A DNA stretch of 64,000 nucleotides from Xiphydria camelus (taxonomy: Eukaryota > Arthropoda > Insecta > Hymenoptera > Xiphydriidae): assembly GCA_963678675.1 (NCBI GenBank), contig OY783198.1, positions 16,921,276-16,985,275 of the forward strand. Reading direction: 5' to 3'. Positions within the stretch are counted from its first letter, which is position 1. Each line of letters begins with the position of its first letter. Both the position numbers and the translations under genes were made by a program. Of the stretch, positions 1 to 9,597 are shown in pieces. The notes under the pieces were generated by a model, which saw only the letters and a list, made by a program, of their open reading frames with translations, ran no database searches and was not told the DNA's origin.

Positions 1-59
1 TAAAATCATAATAAACACATAGTCATCATTTGTCATCTGGAAGAATTATTTTCATTTTT

Positions 60-500
60 AACTGTTCTGACAAGCGATGCACAGTGGGACGAAATCCCGG
101 AAAGCTGGCCAAAATTCGAAAACGCGTATTAATCAAGGTGAAATTCAGTATTCAGGGGTTTTTAAGGTCGCTGATTACGAATCCAAAATCAAAATTTCGA
201 AAAACAATATGGCGGATCCAATATGGCGGAAAAGTTCCTCAAAAATTGATCGAATCTGGATGAAATTGAGTACTCGGGGGTTTTTGGGGTTGCTAATTAC
301 GAATCCAAAGTCAAAAGTTAGACAAACAATATGGCGGATCAAATATGGCGGAAATGTTCCTCAATAATTGATCGAATCTAGGTGAAATTGAGTACTCGGG
401 GATGTTTGGGGTCGCTGATTATGAATCCAAAGTCAAAATTTCGAAAAACAATATGGCGGATCCAATATGGCGGAAAGGTTTCTCAAAAATGGCATGTGTG
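60..500. repeat. Degenerate tandem repeat, 'atggcggatccaatatgg' family
   Basis: About three diverged copies of a roughly 120-130 bp unit. Each holds a GAAATTGAGTACTCGGGG-like stretch, a GGTCGCTGATTA-like core, a GAATCCAAAGTCAAAA stretch and an ATGGCGGATCCAATATGG stretch. Related copies occur in the opposite orientation at about 1480-1710, as a single partial copy near 19195-19270, and as three copies at about 61895-62270. The short open frames here are shadows of the repeat, not genes. Confidence 0.75.
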
Positions 501-648
501 TTTAAATATCTTTTTGTTGAATTACAAAAAAAGTTTCATAAAGTTTCAAAGTGTTATTGTGTTTCGTAGGCTAGAGTGTCTACTATAAAATTATAAGAAA
601 CATATAGTCGCCATTTGTCGCCTGGAAAAATTATTTTAATTTGTTACT

Positions 649-1345
649 GTGGTTGTGGTTGTTCAAGGAAAGGGCAACACGAAGGATGGAAATACTGCTA
701 GACGGTTTTTCAAAAATGCAGAGAAGGTGTCAGAAATAACTAGAATAGTTAAAAAATCTCATAGTACGTTTTTTCACAATTCTAGATGCATTGTCAAGTG
801 GATATTCTTTCAATTTGGCAGAATTCGAAAAGTATAACATAGAAACTGCAAAACACTATGTGAATTTGTATCCTTGGTATCCAATGCCTGTAAGTCTGCA
901 CAAAATTCTTATCCATGGTGCAGCTGTAATGGATTACCTAATCTGTCCAATTGGCCAATTGTCCGAAGATGCGTTAGAAGCTAGGCATAAGGAATTTAGA
1001 AAATATCGAGAGCATTATACCAGAAAAGTTTCCAGAACGAAGTGTAATGAAGAAATTTTACACTCATTGTGTGTGTGTGTGTGTGTGTGTATGTGTGTTA
1101 ACCCTTTCAGAACGGCCGCCGTACATGTACGTTTTACATAACGTTGTACATATACGGCGGCCATCCTGAAAGAGTTAATATCATCGGATCCTGTTATTAG
1201 CAGCATTAGACCTTTACAAATCCGGAACAATGGAACTCTTTCGAAAGAAGTCAGATCCCTTCTTCACATTCCCCAAGAGAGTTTTACACAAGAGGGGGTT
1301 CTGATGATAACCGTGATGAAGATGATGAGGAGGAAGAGTGTTGTT
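649..1345 (+). pseudogene. Fragment of a multicopy insect gene family, broken
   Basis: The plus strand holds pieces of one protein in two frames. A DGNTARRFF segment near 690 and a segment with the motif LYPWYPMP, then PIGQLSEDALEARHKEFRKY (about 791-1071), are joined only by a frameshift near 790. Coding similarity resumes after 1178 (SSDPVISSIRPLQ), so the 81-bp element at 1098-1178 and an adjoining GT microsatellite at about 1069-1097 interrupt it. I recognise this as part of a multicopy family common in arthropod genomes, probably transposon-derived, but I cannot assign a function. No start codon or complete frame remains. Confidence 0.6.
1098..1178. mobile_element. 81-bp TTAA-flanked palindromic MITE (piggyBac-type target)
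   Basis: TTAA at 1098-1101 and at 1175-1178 flank an inverted repeat. The left end is CCCTTTCAGAACGGCCGCCG and the right end, reverse-complemented, is CTCTTTCAGGATGGCCGCCG. TTAA duplication with CCC-type ends is the known piggyBac superfamily signature. The element has no coding capacity and interrupts the coding fragment at 649-1345. Confidence 0.8.
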
Positions 1346-1479
1346 AAGTTTTCATGTAATAATATTAACACATTAATCACATCTTCATTGTCTATATATT
1401 ACAGTTTTTGTAACATACTATCAACTTGATTTATTTTTATTATGTTGTACTGCAAAACACAGCGACGCATCGATTTTCG

Positions 1480-1710
1480 AAAATCTCGTTCGCCATATTG
1501 GATCCGCCATCTTGAATTTTTGAAATCTGACTTCAGATTCGTGATCAGCGATCCAAAAAACCCCTCTATACCAAATTTGGCATGAATCCGTTGATTTTTG
1601 AAAACCTCGTCCGCCATATTGGATCCGCCATTTTGAATTTTTTAAATCTGACTTTAGATTCGTGATCAGCGACCCAAAAAACCCCTCTATACCAAATTTG
1701 GCATGAATCC
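1480..1710. repeat. Inverted copies of the 'atggcggatccaatatgg' repeat
   Basis: Two units of about 118 bp read as the reverse complement of the repeat at 60-500. Each has CGCCATATTGGATCCGCCAT, then CTGACTT(C/T)AGATTCGTGATCAGCGA and CCAAAAAACCCCTCTATACC. The two units are nearly identical, so this pair is younger than the block at the window start. Confidence 0.75.
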
Positions 1711-1909
1711 GTTTATTCATTTAATTAATTCCACCTAAATCACGGAAATTGACCACTGTGCGGCGTGGTACTTAACGTGTTAAAGCGTATTTCAGAAAAA
1801 AGAATGGCATTGTAATAATGGCTATTTTGGGGTTTTGTTTACCTCTTTTTTGCAAGTTTTTTACATATTTCGTTTTGAGGATTTAGTATTTTGTATTTAA
1901 GTTTATGAT

Positions 1910-3037
1910 TCATTTTTTTTCATGCACTTCAATCTTAGGGCAGTCAAAAAAACGTACCACCACTGTAAAGGTAACATATTTTTTTAAATGAAAACAAAAC
2001 TGAATGATAATAAAACAACGGTATTGTGATCTTAGTATTTGGTAGCATATCATTTTGCCGAAATCACAGCCGGGCAACGGCATCGAATCCACCAACTTTA
2101 TCACTTTTTTAATAGGGATTTTGGCCCATTCGTCCAACAGTGCGGCCATCAAATCATCTAGTTTCTTAAAGTTTCGAGTTCTTACGCATCGCTCGAGCTC
2201 TTCTCACATATGCTCGATCGGGTTGAGGTTCGACGACTATGCTGGCCACTGCAAAACCCGAACGCTCTCTGTGAGCAGTCAATCAATCCTTCACCAATCG
2301 CAATGTGTATTTGGGATCATTGTCGTGTTGGAACGTCAATTCCGGTGCCATTTTATCTGTCGCATACGGCAACATAACGTTTTTAAAGAGATCCCGATAC
2401 GTAACACCCGTCATAGTCCCTTCAATACGGAATAACGGACCGACTCCATCTCGACTAAAGCAGCCTTAAAAAGTCAATATTAACTAATAATAAGAGTATT
2501 TAATTACTCTCGAATTTAATATTACTCCAAGTCACAACACTTCCACCACCGCGCTTTATCGTCGGGACTTGATAACGCCTCTTAAAACGCTGGCCGATCG
2601 GACGACGCGAATGTACAATATTTAATGCCATCGGATGAGAAAACGTTAAATCTACTCTCATCCGATCAAAGAATCTTAGCCCAATCCGTCTTTGTCCATG
2701 TTAGGTGGCTCCTGGCAAACTCCAAGCGGACTTTGCGGTTCTTTGTAGAGATCAGTGATTTCTTTGACGGCTGCCTGCCGAGTAGTTTCGCCTCTCGAAG
2801 TCTTCTTCGCACAGTTCCCATGCTAAAATCCAAGCCCATATGTTCCCAAGTGTACATGCGAATGTCAGTGGCAGTATTTTTTGGATCGTCCTTTACAATG
2901 CGCACTAATCAACGGTCATCGTGACAGGTAGAAATACGTGGACGACCACTTCCCGGCTTTCTATCCATGGAATCGGTGGCTCGAAACTTGCTAAATAGGC
3001 GGCTGACCATCGCATTGCTGACGTTGAACTTCGTAGC
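1910..3037 (-). pseudogene. Tc1-family transposase pseudogene
   Basis: Read on the minus strand, conserved Tc1 transposase blocks appear in order. First comes an N-terminal helix-turn-helix region (FNVSNAMVSRLF, then RKPGSGRPRIS), then a TVRRRLREAKLLGRQPSKK segment. A catalytic-core block with the DNDPK aspartate and an NPIEH glutamate segment follow, then the C-terminal ALLDEWAKIP block ending near 2040. The family normally cuts and pastes DNA using a DDE triad. Here a stop codon lies after the HTH block, about 50 bp of AT-rich palindromic sequence interrupts the core near 2470-2520, and other stops and frameshifts are present. The 5' end is cut by the inverted repeat at 3038-3114. Confidence 0.85.
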
Positions 3038-3114
3038 AACAAAGATACAGGGTGTCAAAGATTCGAAAAAGAAATGGTTTCCTCATCATAACTTTTACAC
3101 CCTGTATCTTTGTT
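3038..3114. repeat. 77-bp hairpin with perfect 18-bp inverted ends
   Basis: AACAAAGATACAGGGTGT at 3038-3055 is the exact reverse complement of 3097-3114, with a 41-bp loop. It sits at the 5' edge of the Tc1 coding remnant and is probably a small MITE or the end of another element. Confidence 0.7.
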
Positions 3115-3694
3115 AGGAAACATTCTTGAACAAAATTTTCTTATGAAAGTCTACTTTTTTCTTGTTGTTCTATCACATATCATAATTAATGACGTTCAAC
3201 CTAGTTTTGACCTGCTCGCAACCCTATAAATTAAAATAAATATCTCAAAAACGAAGCCATAAATCAAAAATTTGCAAGAGTGATTTTTTTCTCTAAATTA
3301 AACGGGGAATCCAATAATTAAATTTTCTTTGCAAAATATCCAGTGGCGCCGAAGATTGGGAGGGGCAAAGGGGGGTACCGGCCCCCAGTATCTACGCTAC
3401 TGAAGAATTTCTTTAAATTATTTGATCATTACACTTAGAGCTGTATTATTATTCTGTGTGCGAAATTTCTGGCGAATTATAATACACTGAGAAAGAAATG
3501 TAGATTTGACTAAATTTTAACGGTCACGGGCAAGGGAACGTAGGTTTAGTTACTTGAACTAATAATTTGCTAGTATTGACTGTAACTTATTTTCGTCAAA
3601 CAGTTTTTAATCATTATAACCAAATTATTAATTAATTCATGTGTGACTAAATTATAATACCAATTTAATCGGATCTACTATTTTTTCCTCTATG
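3115..3694. other. Stretch with no recognised gene
   Basis: AT-rich sequence with no long open frame. I see no feature except the words GTGGCGCCGAAGATTGGGAG and GGGGTACCGGCCCC near 3343-3385, which may be an old repeat. Confidence 0.4.
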
Positions 3695-4632
3695 TAAGGT
3701 AACTCTACCCAATATGGCCTAGAACCCAATATGGCCTAATCATGATATCTCGGTTAATACGTGATAAATTCAAATGATGGCGCTACCAGTATGTTCGCAG
3801 AGCTCGTATGACTCGTCTGATCTAGTTCTACGCGAAAATAATGCGCGGATATCTCATTAATTAATTAAATGTAAGCGCGTGTCTGTCTTCCGCAGTAGCA
3901 TGTAATTTTGTACCAGTAAGTATTTGTTATTTAAGAATTAGTTACAGGTGATCGAGAAAATTGCAATTTTGTCTATAGATAGCACGTTCAATCTACTTTT
4001 CAATGACATAACCTTATTTTATTTTCCTTTTGTATTTCCATTACTTTTCAAAAGAAATATATTCTCATGTGTGCAAGACCCAATATGGCCTACCTAGGTC
4101 TATCTAGGCCATATTGGGTGTGCATGTCATTTATGTCCCGTTTTTTCACTAGTTTTTATTATTTTTAGTCATGAGTTCAGTAGATGGTAAGAAAAGAGGG
4201 AAGTGGACTGAAGAAGACCTCCAGAAGGATATGCGCAAATGTGTTGTTTGTATGACTTATGTTCACGAAGAATGTGCAGGCTTAACAGAAAAGGATAACG
4301 ACCATTTCATATGCCCAAAATGTTAAAATACGCCAACGATAAAATAAACGAGTTTATTTTGAGTATTTTTTATTATTACTAAATATTTCTTTGCTTTCGC
4401 ATTATAGGCCATATTGGGTATATGGTCTACCCAATATGGCCTAAACGTATCCTTCACGTTATTTCTTTCTAATTGACTTCCTAATTTCTCGATTCCCTTG
4501 AAGTTTATATTTTTTAGTTCCTAATAGATTACCCTTTCACATCCATCCATTGAAAGTAAGTTATTTGCATTAACAAACGTTTTACAACCACTTAAAGCTT
4601 AGGTAGGCCATATTGGGTAGAGTTACCTTAGT
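3695..4632 (+). mobile_element. Non-autonomous pogo-type element, 0.94 kb
   Basis: The element starts AGGTAACTCTACCCAATATG after TA at 3695-3696 and ends with its inverted copy before TA at 4631-4632. TA duplication is the rule for the Tc1/mariner/pogo group. The subterminal word CCCAATATGGCC recurs in both orientations near 3719, 4078, 4108, 4410 and 4430, and may be the transposase binding site. Inside is a 51-residue frame that looks like the two ends of a pogo-type transposase joined (see 4171-4326), followed by AATAAA near 4343. I infer an internal-deletion derivative of a full-length element. Confidence 0.8.
4171..4326 (+). CDS. 51-residue internally deleted pogo-type transposase remnant
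   Basis: The frame runs from ATG at 4171 to TAA at 4324. The first about 20 residues include KKRGKWTEEDLQK, which resembles the start of the Psq/CENP-B-type helix-turn-helix of pogo-family transposases. The rest (CVVC, then HEECAGLTEKD, then FICPKC) resembles the small Cys/His zinc-binding tail seen at the C terminus of many insect pogo transposases. The catalytic DDE core and most of the DNA-binding domain are missing, and the join is in frame. It lies centrally between the element's inverted ends. Whether it is translated cannot be judged. It could simply be a deletion product that happens to remain open. Confidence 0.6.
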   Translation: MSSVDGKKRGKWTEEDLQKDMRKCVVCMTYVHEECAGLTEKDNDHFICPKC

Positions 4633-6069
4633 TAATACAATCGAAACGAGAATGTTACGGGGGTAGGAATTTATCAAAAGCCCTTGCAGATATGCCGTTT
4701 ATTACACAACATTCCTATTAACCGACCACGATTCACATAATCCAGTTATTCCTCAATCATGCACCGAACATTAGGTAGCTTACCCTCGCTTTCTTTATTA
4801 CGGTCAGTCAATCGATCGGGAAGATATCGCAGGGAGAATCCTTTTGGGAGCGATTGTTACCCCATATTTATTGATCCGAATAGCATAGCTACTCGACTAA
4901 GCGGAATGTAATATTCCTAAATTAAACCTGTTATACGTCGGTTGCCCCGAAATGAATAGAAGGTAAAACAAATTAGTTGTATAACTAAACGTTGCTGAAC
5001 GTATATTAAAGGAATGATTTCAGACACTGAAAGAAATTTTATTAAATAGCGAGGGATAAATAAATGACACATAGAAAAAAATTAATCTTAACATTCCCAA
5101 CGACTTTTGATAAATTTTAGGACAAGGCCTGATAACTTTGATAATAATTGTAGCAATATTTCTAAAAGTTACAAACAAGGCTGCAATTGTTGCCACAATT
5201 GTGGTAGTCATAATGATAAATTGAGTATTGTTCCAAAATCTATTGCAAATCATTGTAACTGCTACGACTCGTCTTTTTTCATATAGAGCTGCGTATTGGA
5301 CAGGTCAATACAGAGAGAGAGAGAGAGTGGAACTATTTATATTATCTATTTATACAAAGTTCTTTTCTAATTTATCGATAATTTTAATAGGGGGTTTTAG
5401 TAATTTTTTTAGTGAGTTTCATCTAGTTAGTTCTACGCTTGTAGAACGCTTGTAGATAATTATGTAAATAATTTTCAAAATTATTGACAAAGTAGTAAGT
5501 ATGTACTCTCTTCCAACGTTTCTTCTCTCTACAAGATTTACTGTTCTAAAATAATCCGCTGCTTTTCTATTTTCGCTAAGACATCCACGTCATTTCTATA
5601 ATTTTGAGTAAACCCGCGGTATCTTTTTTGAACGGAAAAAATTGGCAAAAAAATATTCTTACGCCCAAAAAATATCAATCCCGATACTTTCTGGCCAGCA
5701 TATTCGTGTCCGTCTTTCGACGATAAAAATACCTTTCCATTTCTCGGTTGCACCGCTCGACTCTACTAACGATCGGGGAATACGAAGTGACATTTCTAGC
5801 GCTGAAAGCAGAATGCGAATATAAGCTCTCTCGAGCGCCGGAGTCGACGGAAAGCCTTGAATTTGACCTCGTACCCAGACTAGGTCGCGCGTCATTCTCC
5901 GAAGTTGGAATTAGGAGTTATGCGGTCTTTGTGTCGGCCGCGGATTTGCATTCCGTATATGTCGAGACTTCACTAATGTATTCGCCTTATCGTTTGGGGA
6001 TTGGAAGACCGTGGATATTATGTATGTTTCGCAGTCGGAAATGTATCGACCACACTGAGAGAAAAATGT
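4633..6069. other. No gene recognised
   Basis: About 1.4 kb of AT-rich sequence with only short, unremarkable frames on both strands. There is a short GA run near 5310-5328. I see no conserved motif, inverted end or target duplication. Confidence 0.4.
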
Positions 6070-6075
6070 GGTGAA

Positions 6076-6640
6076 ACTTATTATACAGGGTGAGGCAGTA
6101 AAATGGGACGATTGAAAAAAATCGCAAAAAACTGAGATTTAAAAAAAGTTTTTTTTATTTTAGCATAAATCAGGTCTATATTAGAGGAAATTTACTTTAC
6201 ATGAAATATAATCATATTTTAAAGATGCTGTCAGACAGATGACGTCCTTGTTTTTCCACACATTTTCGGAGCCTGAGAGTGAATCCGTTAATGATGTTGC
6301 GTAACATCTCCAACGGAATGTTGTTTATTTCTAGCAGTGGCTTCAAAGTTCCTAACCCAAAGAGTAATAGCTTTACGAAATGGCACGGGAGCCCCTGGGG
6401 GTAAATTAAACTCACGACGGAAAGCGTGTTGAGTACTAACAAAACTATCCGAGTTTTTGTAATCAAGAGACACGGCAGTGTCTCGCGGCATGTTCGTTCA
6501 AGTAGTTCCGCGCTCAGACACGACAGCGCTGATGTCGCGAGCACCCGTGTCTCTTTACACCACAAATGTCTGCCCCCTGCACCCCTCAATTTTTACATCG
6601 AATTTTCTCAATAAATATACGGTTATAACCAAAACTATGC
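6076..6640 (-). pseudogene. Mariner-like (DUF4817-type) transposase deletion derivative
   Basis: On the minus strand, 6491-6340 encodes the N-terminal DUF4817-like helix-turn-helix motif (QHAFRREFNLPPGAPVPFRK, then WVRNFEATA). Position 6330-6212, in another frame, encodes the C-terminal end (LRKCVEKQGRHLSDSIF). In full-length relatives these blocks are separated by the whole DDE_3 catalytic domain, so an internal deletion has fused the two ends out of frame. The sequence ACAGGGTGAGGCAGTAAAAT near 6084 looks like the terminal repeat next to the 3' end of the gene. I did not find its partner at the other end. Confidence 0.7.
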
Positions 6641-6756
6641 TTAGTTACGCCATATAAATGGACTATTCTCTATCGATAGAGACCAGAGTAAATGTTGTAA
6701 GTCACATATTAACAGAGATTTTTCCTTAGCAACGCGAAGCCACGCCCCTTGCGCCT

Positions 6757-7054
6757 AAAGGCCATCACACGTGAAAAAACGTAAGCAGTAAAGGCCATCA
6801 CACGTGAAAAAACGTAAGCAGTAACAGTAAGGATTGACCAATCAGAAAGCCTGTTTAAGCATAGTTCCGTAAGAATAGTATTTCTGATTGGTCAATCCTT
6901 ACTGTTACTGCTTACGTTTTTTCACGTATGATGGCCTTTACAGTAAGGATTGACCAATCAGAAATATAATTCTTACGGAATTATGCTTAAACAGGCTTTC
7001 TGATTGGTCAATCCTTACTGTTACTGCTTACATTTTTTCACGTGTGATGGCCTT
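6757..7054. repeat. Nested hairpin repeats (MITE cluster)
   Basis: AAGGCCATCACACGTGAAAA-type ends occur at about 6757 and 6790 and, inverted, at about 6930 and 7050. Between them, GTAAGGATTGACCAATCAGA and its inverse alternate four times. The inner block containing AAGCCTGTTTAAGCAT is present in both orientations. The stretch can therefore fold as two adjacent or one large hairpin. It looks like one fold-back MITE inserted in, or duplicated with, another copy. Confidence 0.75.
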
Positions 7055-7660
7055 AAAAGTCGAGAGAATCCGATTTCTCGGGCGATATATATATGTCAAA
7101 ATCTCACAAAAATTCCGCCTGTCTTCGGTGATATTCGGCCATGGTCGGAAATATGTACACAGCTGCGGCCACACGCATACGCCATCAAATGTATGTGAGA
7201 GTGTGTGAGAGAATATATTCCTTGAATGTTTAGTTGTTTTTCAAAATTAATAAAATATTTCCATTCGCGAAACGATTAACCTCGCGTTTATTTCGATCCT
7301 CGGACGCGCTTGTTAATAAAATGTAAAAATTCAGTGTAATCGGAGTTATGAATCTCAATAGTGGTGAATGTGACAGATGCTCCGTATAGTTTAATAATCG
7401 TTTGTTTTTTTTCGATAATCGAGATAGTGAACGGATGGAGTGCTGTGTTTCTCTGGTTGCCTGTGCATAAAGAGCAGGAAAGGAGACGGGAGTATCTCAG
7501 AACAATTACCATCAGATAAGTTTAATTGCCATCTGACAGCTTTAACCTCACTTTCGATGGAAGGACAATTATCTTTATGATAATTCTATTTTTTGTTTCA
7601 GCGTCATGCGAGCACGAGGCGAATAGATGGCTTTCCTTCTCTGTCACAATCAAAGCCGTG
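7055..7660. other. No gene recognised
   Basis: Only short frames. A few GTGAGAGTGTGTGAGAGA-type repeats lie near 7195-7212. Confidence 0.4.
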
Positions 7661-7664
7661 GGAG

Positions 7665-9535
7665 AAAAATAGGAGATGCAATGGAATTGGATCACAACAC
7701 ACAATCAAGTAATTACTTTATCATTATTTGTTCTCTATCGATATATTTCCTCTTTCGTACTATTACAAGTTCCAATTTACACACCGACCTGTCAAACCTG
7801 AAGTGTACATATACCTCACTTCTATTTCATCTTTTCTTCGTCTCCGTTGTAACGACAGTCAATGAGGAATCACTGATACCGATTAGGGGGTTCAAGGGTT
7901 ATTCCTTATTCTTTCTAGCACAGCATCGATATTTTACTGCACCTGTTTTCTTCTAGGACTTCCTAAAATAATTATAAAAACCCCATATGATTGTTATTTA
8001 CAATTTGTTACAGATCGTATGCGAACCCGAGGGGGTTTCTTTCGAACGAAGGATCATCCACTTGTTGTTCCAAGAACCAGTTGCATTAGTTCATTTGGCG
8101 AGCTGGATCTGCTGTCTCGAGTGCATGGACGTGTGCCACTTTAAATGGATATTTTGTAATTTCCATCGTTACATCAGAGGCGAAGAAGAGATGAAATAGA
8201 AGTGAGGTACATGTACATTTCACGTTTGATAGGTTGGTATATAAATTGGAACTTCTGATAGTATAATACGAAAGAAGAAATATATCGATAAAGGAAAAAT
8301 AATAATAAAGTAGTTACTACATTATTGTAATCTAATTCCATTGTATCCCTTACTTTTCTGCCATGACTTTGATCGTTGATAGTGAAGAAAAATCAAATTT
8401 ATTGGTTGATCCATCTATTATCAACAATCAAAGTTGTGGCAGAAAAATAAAGGATACAATAGAATTGGATTACAATAATGTAGTAACTACTTTATTATTA
8501 TTTTTTCTTTATCGATATATTTCCTCTTTCGTATTATACTATCAGAAGTTCCAATTTATATACCAACCTATCAAACGTGAAGTGTACATGTACCTCACTT
8601 CTATTTCATCTCTTCTTCGCCTCTGATGTAAAAATGGAAATTACAAAATATCCATTTAAAGTGGCACACGTCCATGCACTCGAGATAGCAGATCCAGCTC
8701 GCCGAATGAACTAATACAACTGGTTCTTGAAACAACAAGTGGATGATCCCTTGTTCGAAAGAAATCCCCTCGGGTTCGCATACGATCTGTAACAAATTGT
8801 AAATAACATAATCATTTGCAGTTTCACTATTTAAAATATACCGAACTTACTCAACGTAGAAATTAAGAAACTATATTAATCTGAGTTAACCAATTCTAAT
8901 GACAGAATTATTAAAAATGATATATTTCATCTTTCGTATTATACTATCACAAGTTCAAATTTATATACCGACCTGTCAAACGTGAAGTGTACATGTACCT
9001 CACTTCTATTTCATCTCTTCTTCGCCTCTAGTGTAGCGATAGAAATTACAAAATATCATAACTTTTCTGTAACATTTCTGCAATATTTTACAATAATCGT
9101 GAACACTACCGTATGTTAGAAATATATATTTCTCGATAAATTCGAGAATGTTGCGAAACATCATAGAAACGTTTCAGTCTCATTACGTCGAAAGATCTCC
9201 TCGATAAGGTACAGCCCGATAAGATTGTACTTGTCAGGGCTGAATTATGTAGGGTTTTTATAATTATTTTAGGAAGTCCCAGAGGAATACAGGTGCAGCA
9301 AAATATCGATGCTGTCCTAGAAAGAATGAGGAATAACCCTCGAACCCTAATCGATATCAGTGATTCCTCATTGACGTTCGTTACACCAGAGTTGAAGAAA
9401 AGATGAAATAGAAGTGAGGTACATGTACACTTCAGGTTTGACAGGTCGGTATATAAATTCGAACTTGGAATAGTATAATACGAAAGAGGGACTATATCGA
9501 TAAAGAGAAAATAAGGGATACAATAAAATTGGATT
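7665..9535. repeat. Large nested palindrome (fold-back element)
   Basis: Two levels of inverted repetition are visible. The inner palindrome spans about 7987-8815 and is centred near 8400. Its arms are about 400 bp each and are highly similar, so both encode nearly the same 64-70 residue frame containing EEEMK at the end. Outside it, 7665-7983 is inverted again at about 9252-9535 (for example GACTTCCTAAAATAATTATA against its complement near 9260). A further partial copy lies at about 8930-9050. No transposase motif is present. The matching frames follow from arm identity and are not evidence for a gene. Confidence 0.75.
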
Positions 9536-9597
9536 ACAATAATGGAGTTACTACTTTAAACACTTGGGGAAACTCACCGAAGGAACCCGAATAATTA

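Noticed and set aside
7987..8795. Twin 64-70 residue genes in opposite orientation
   Set aside because: Explained by the palindrome arms. No conserved domain and no independent coding evidence.
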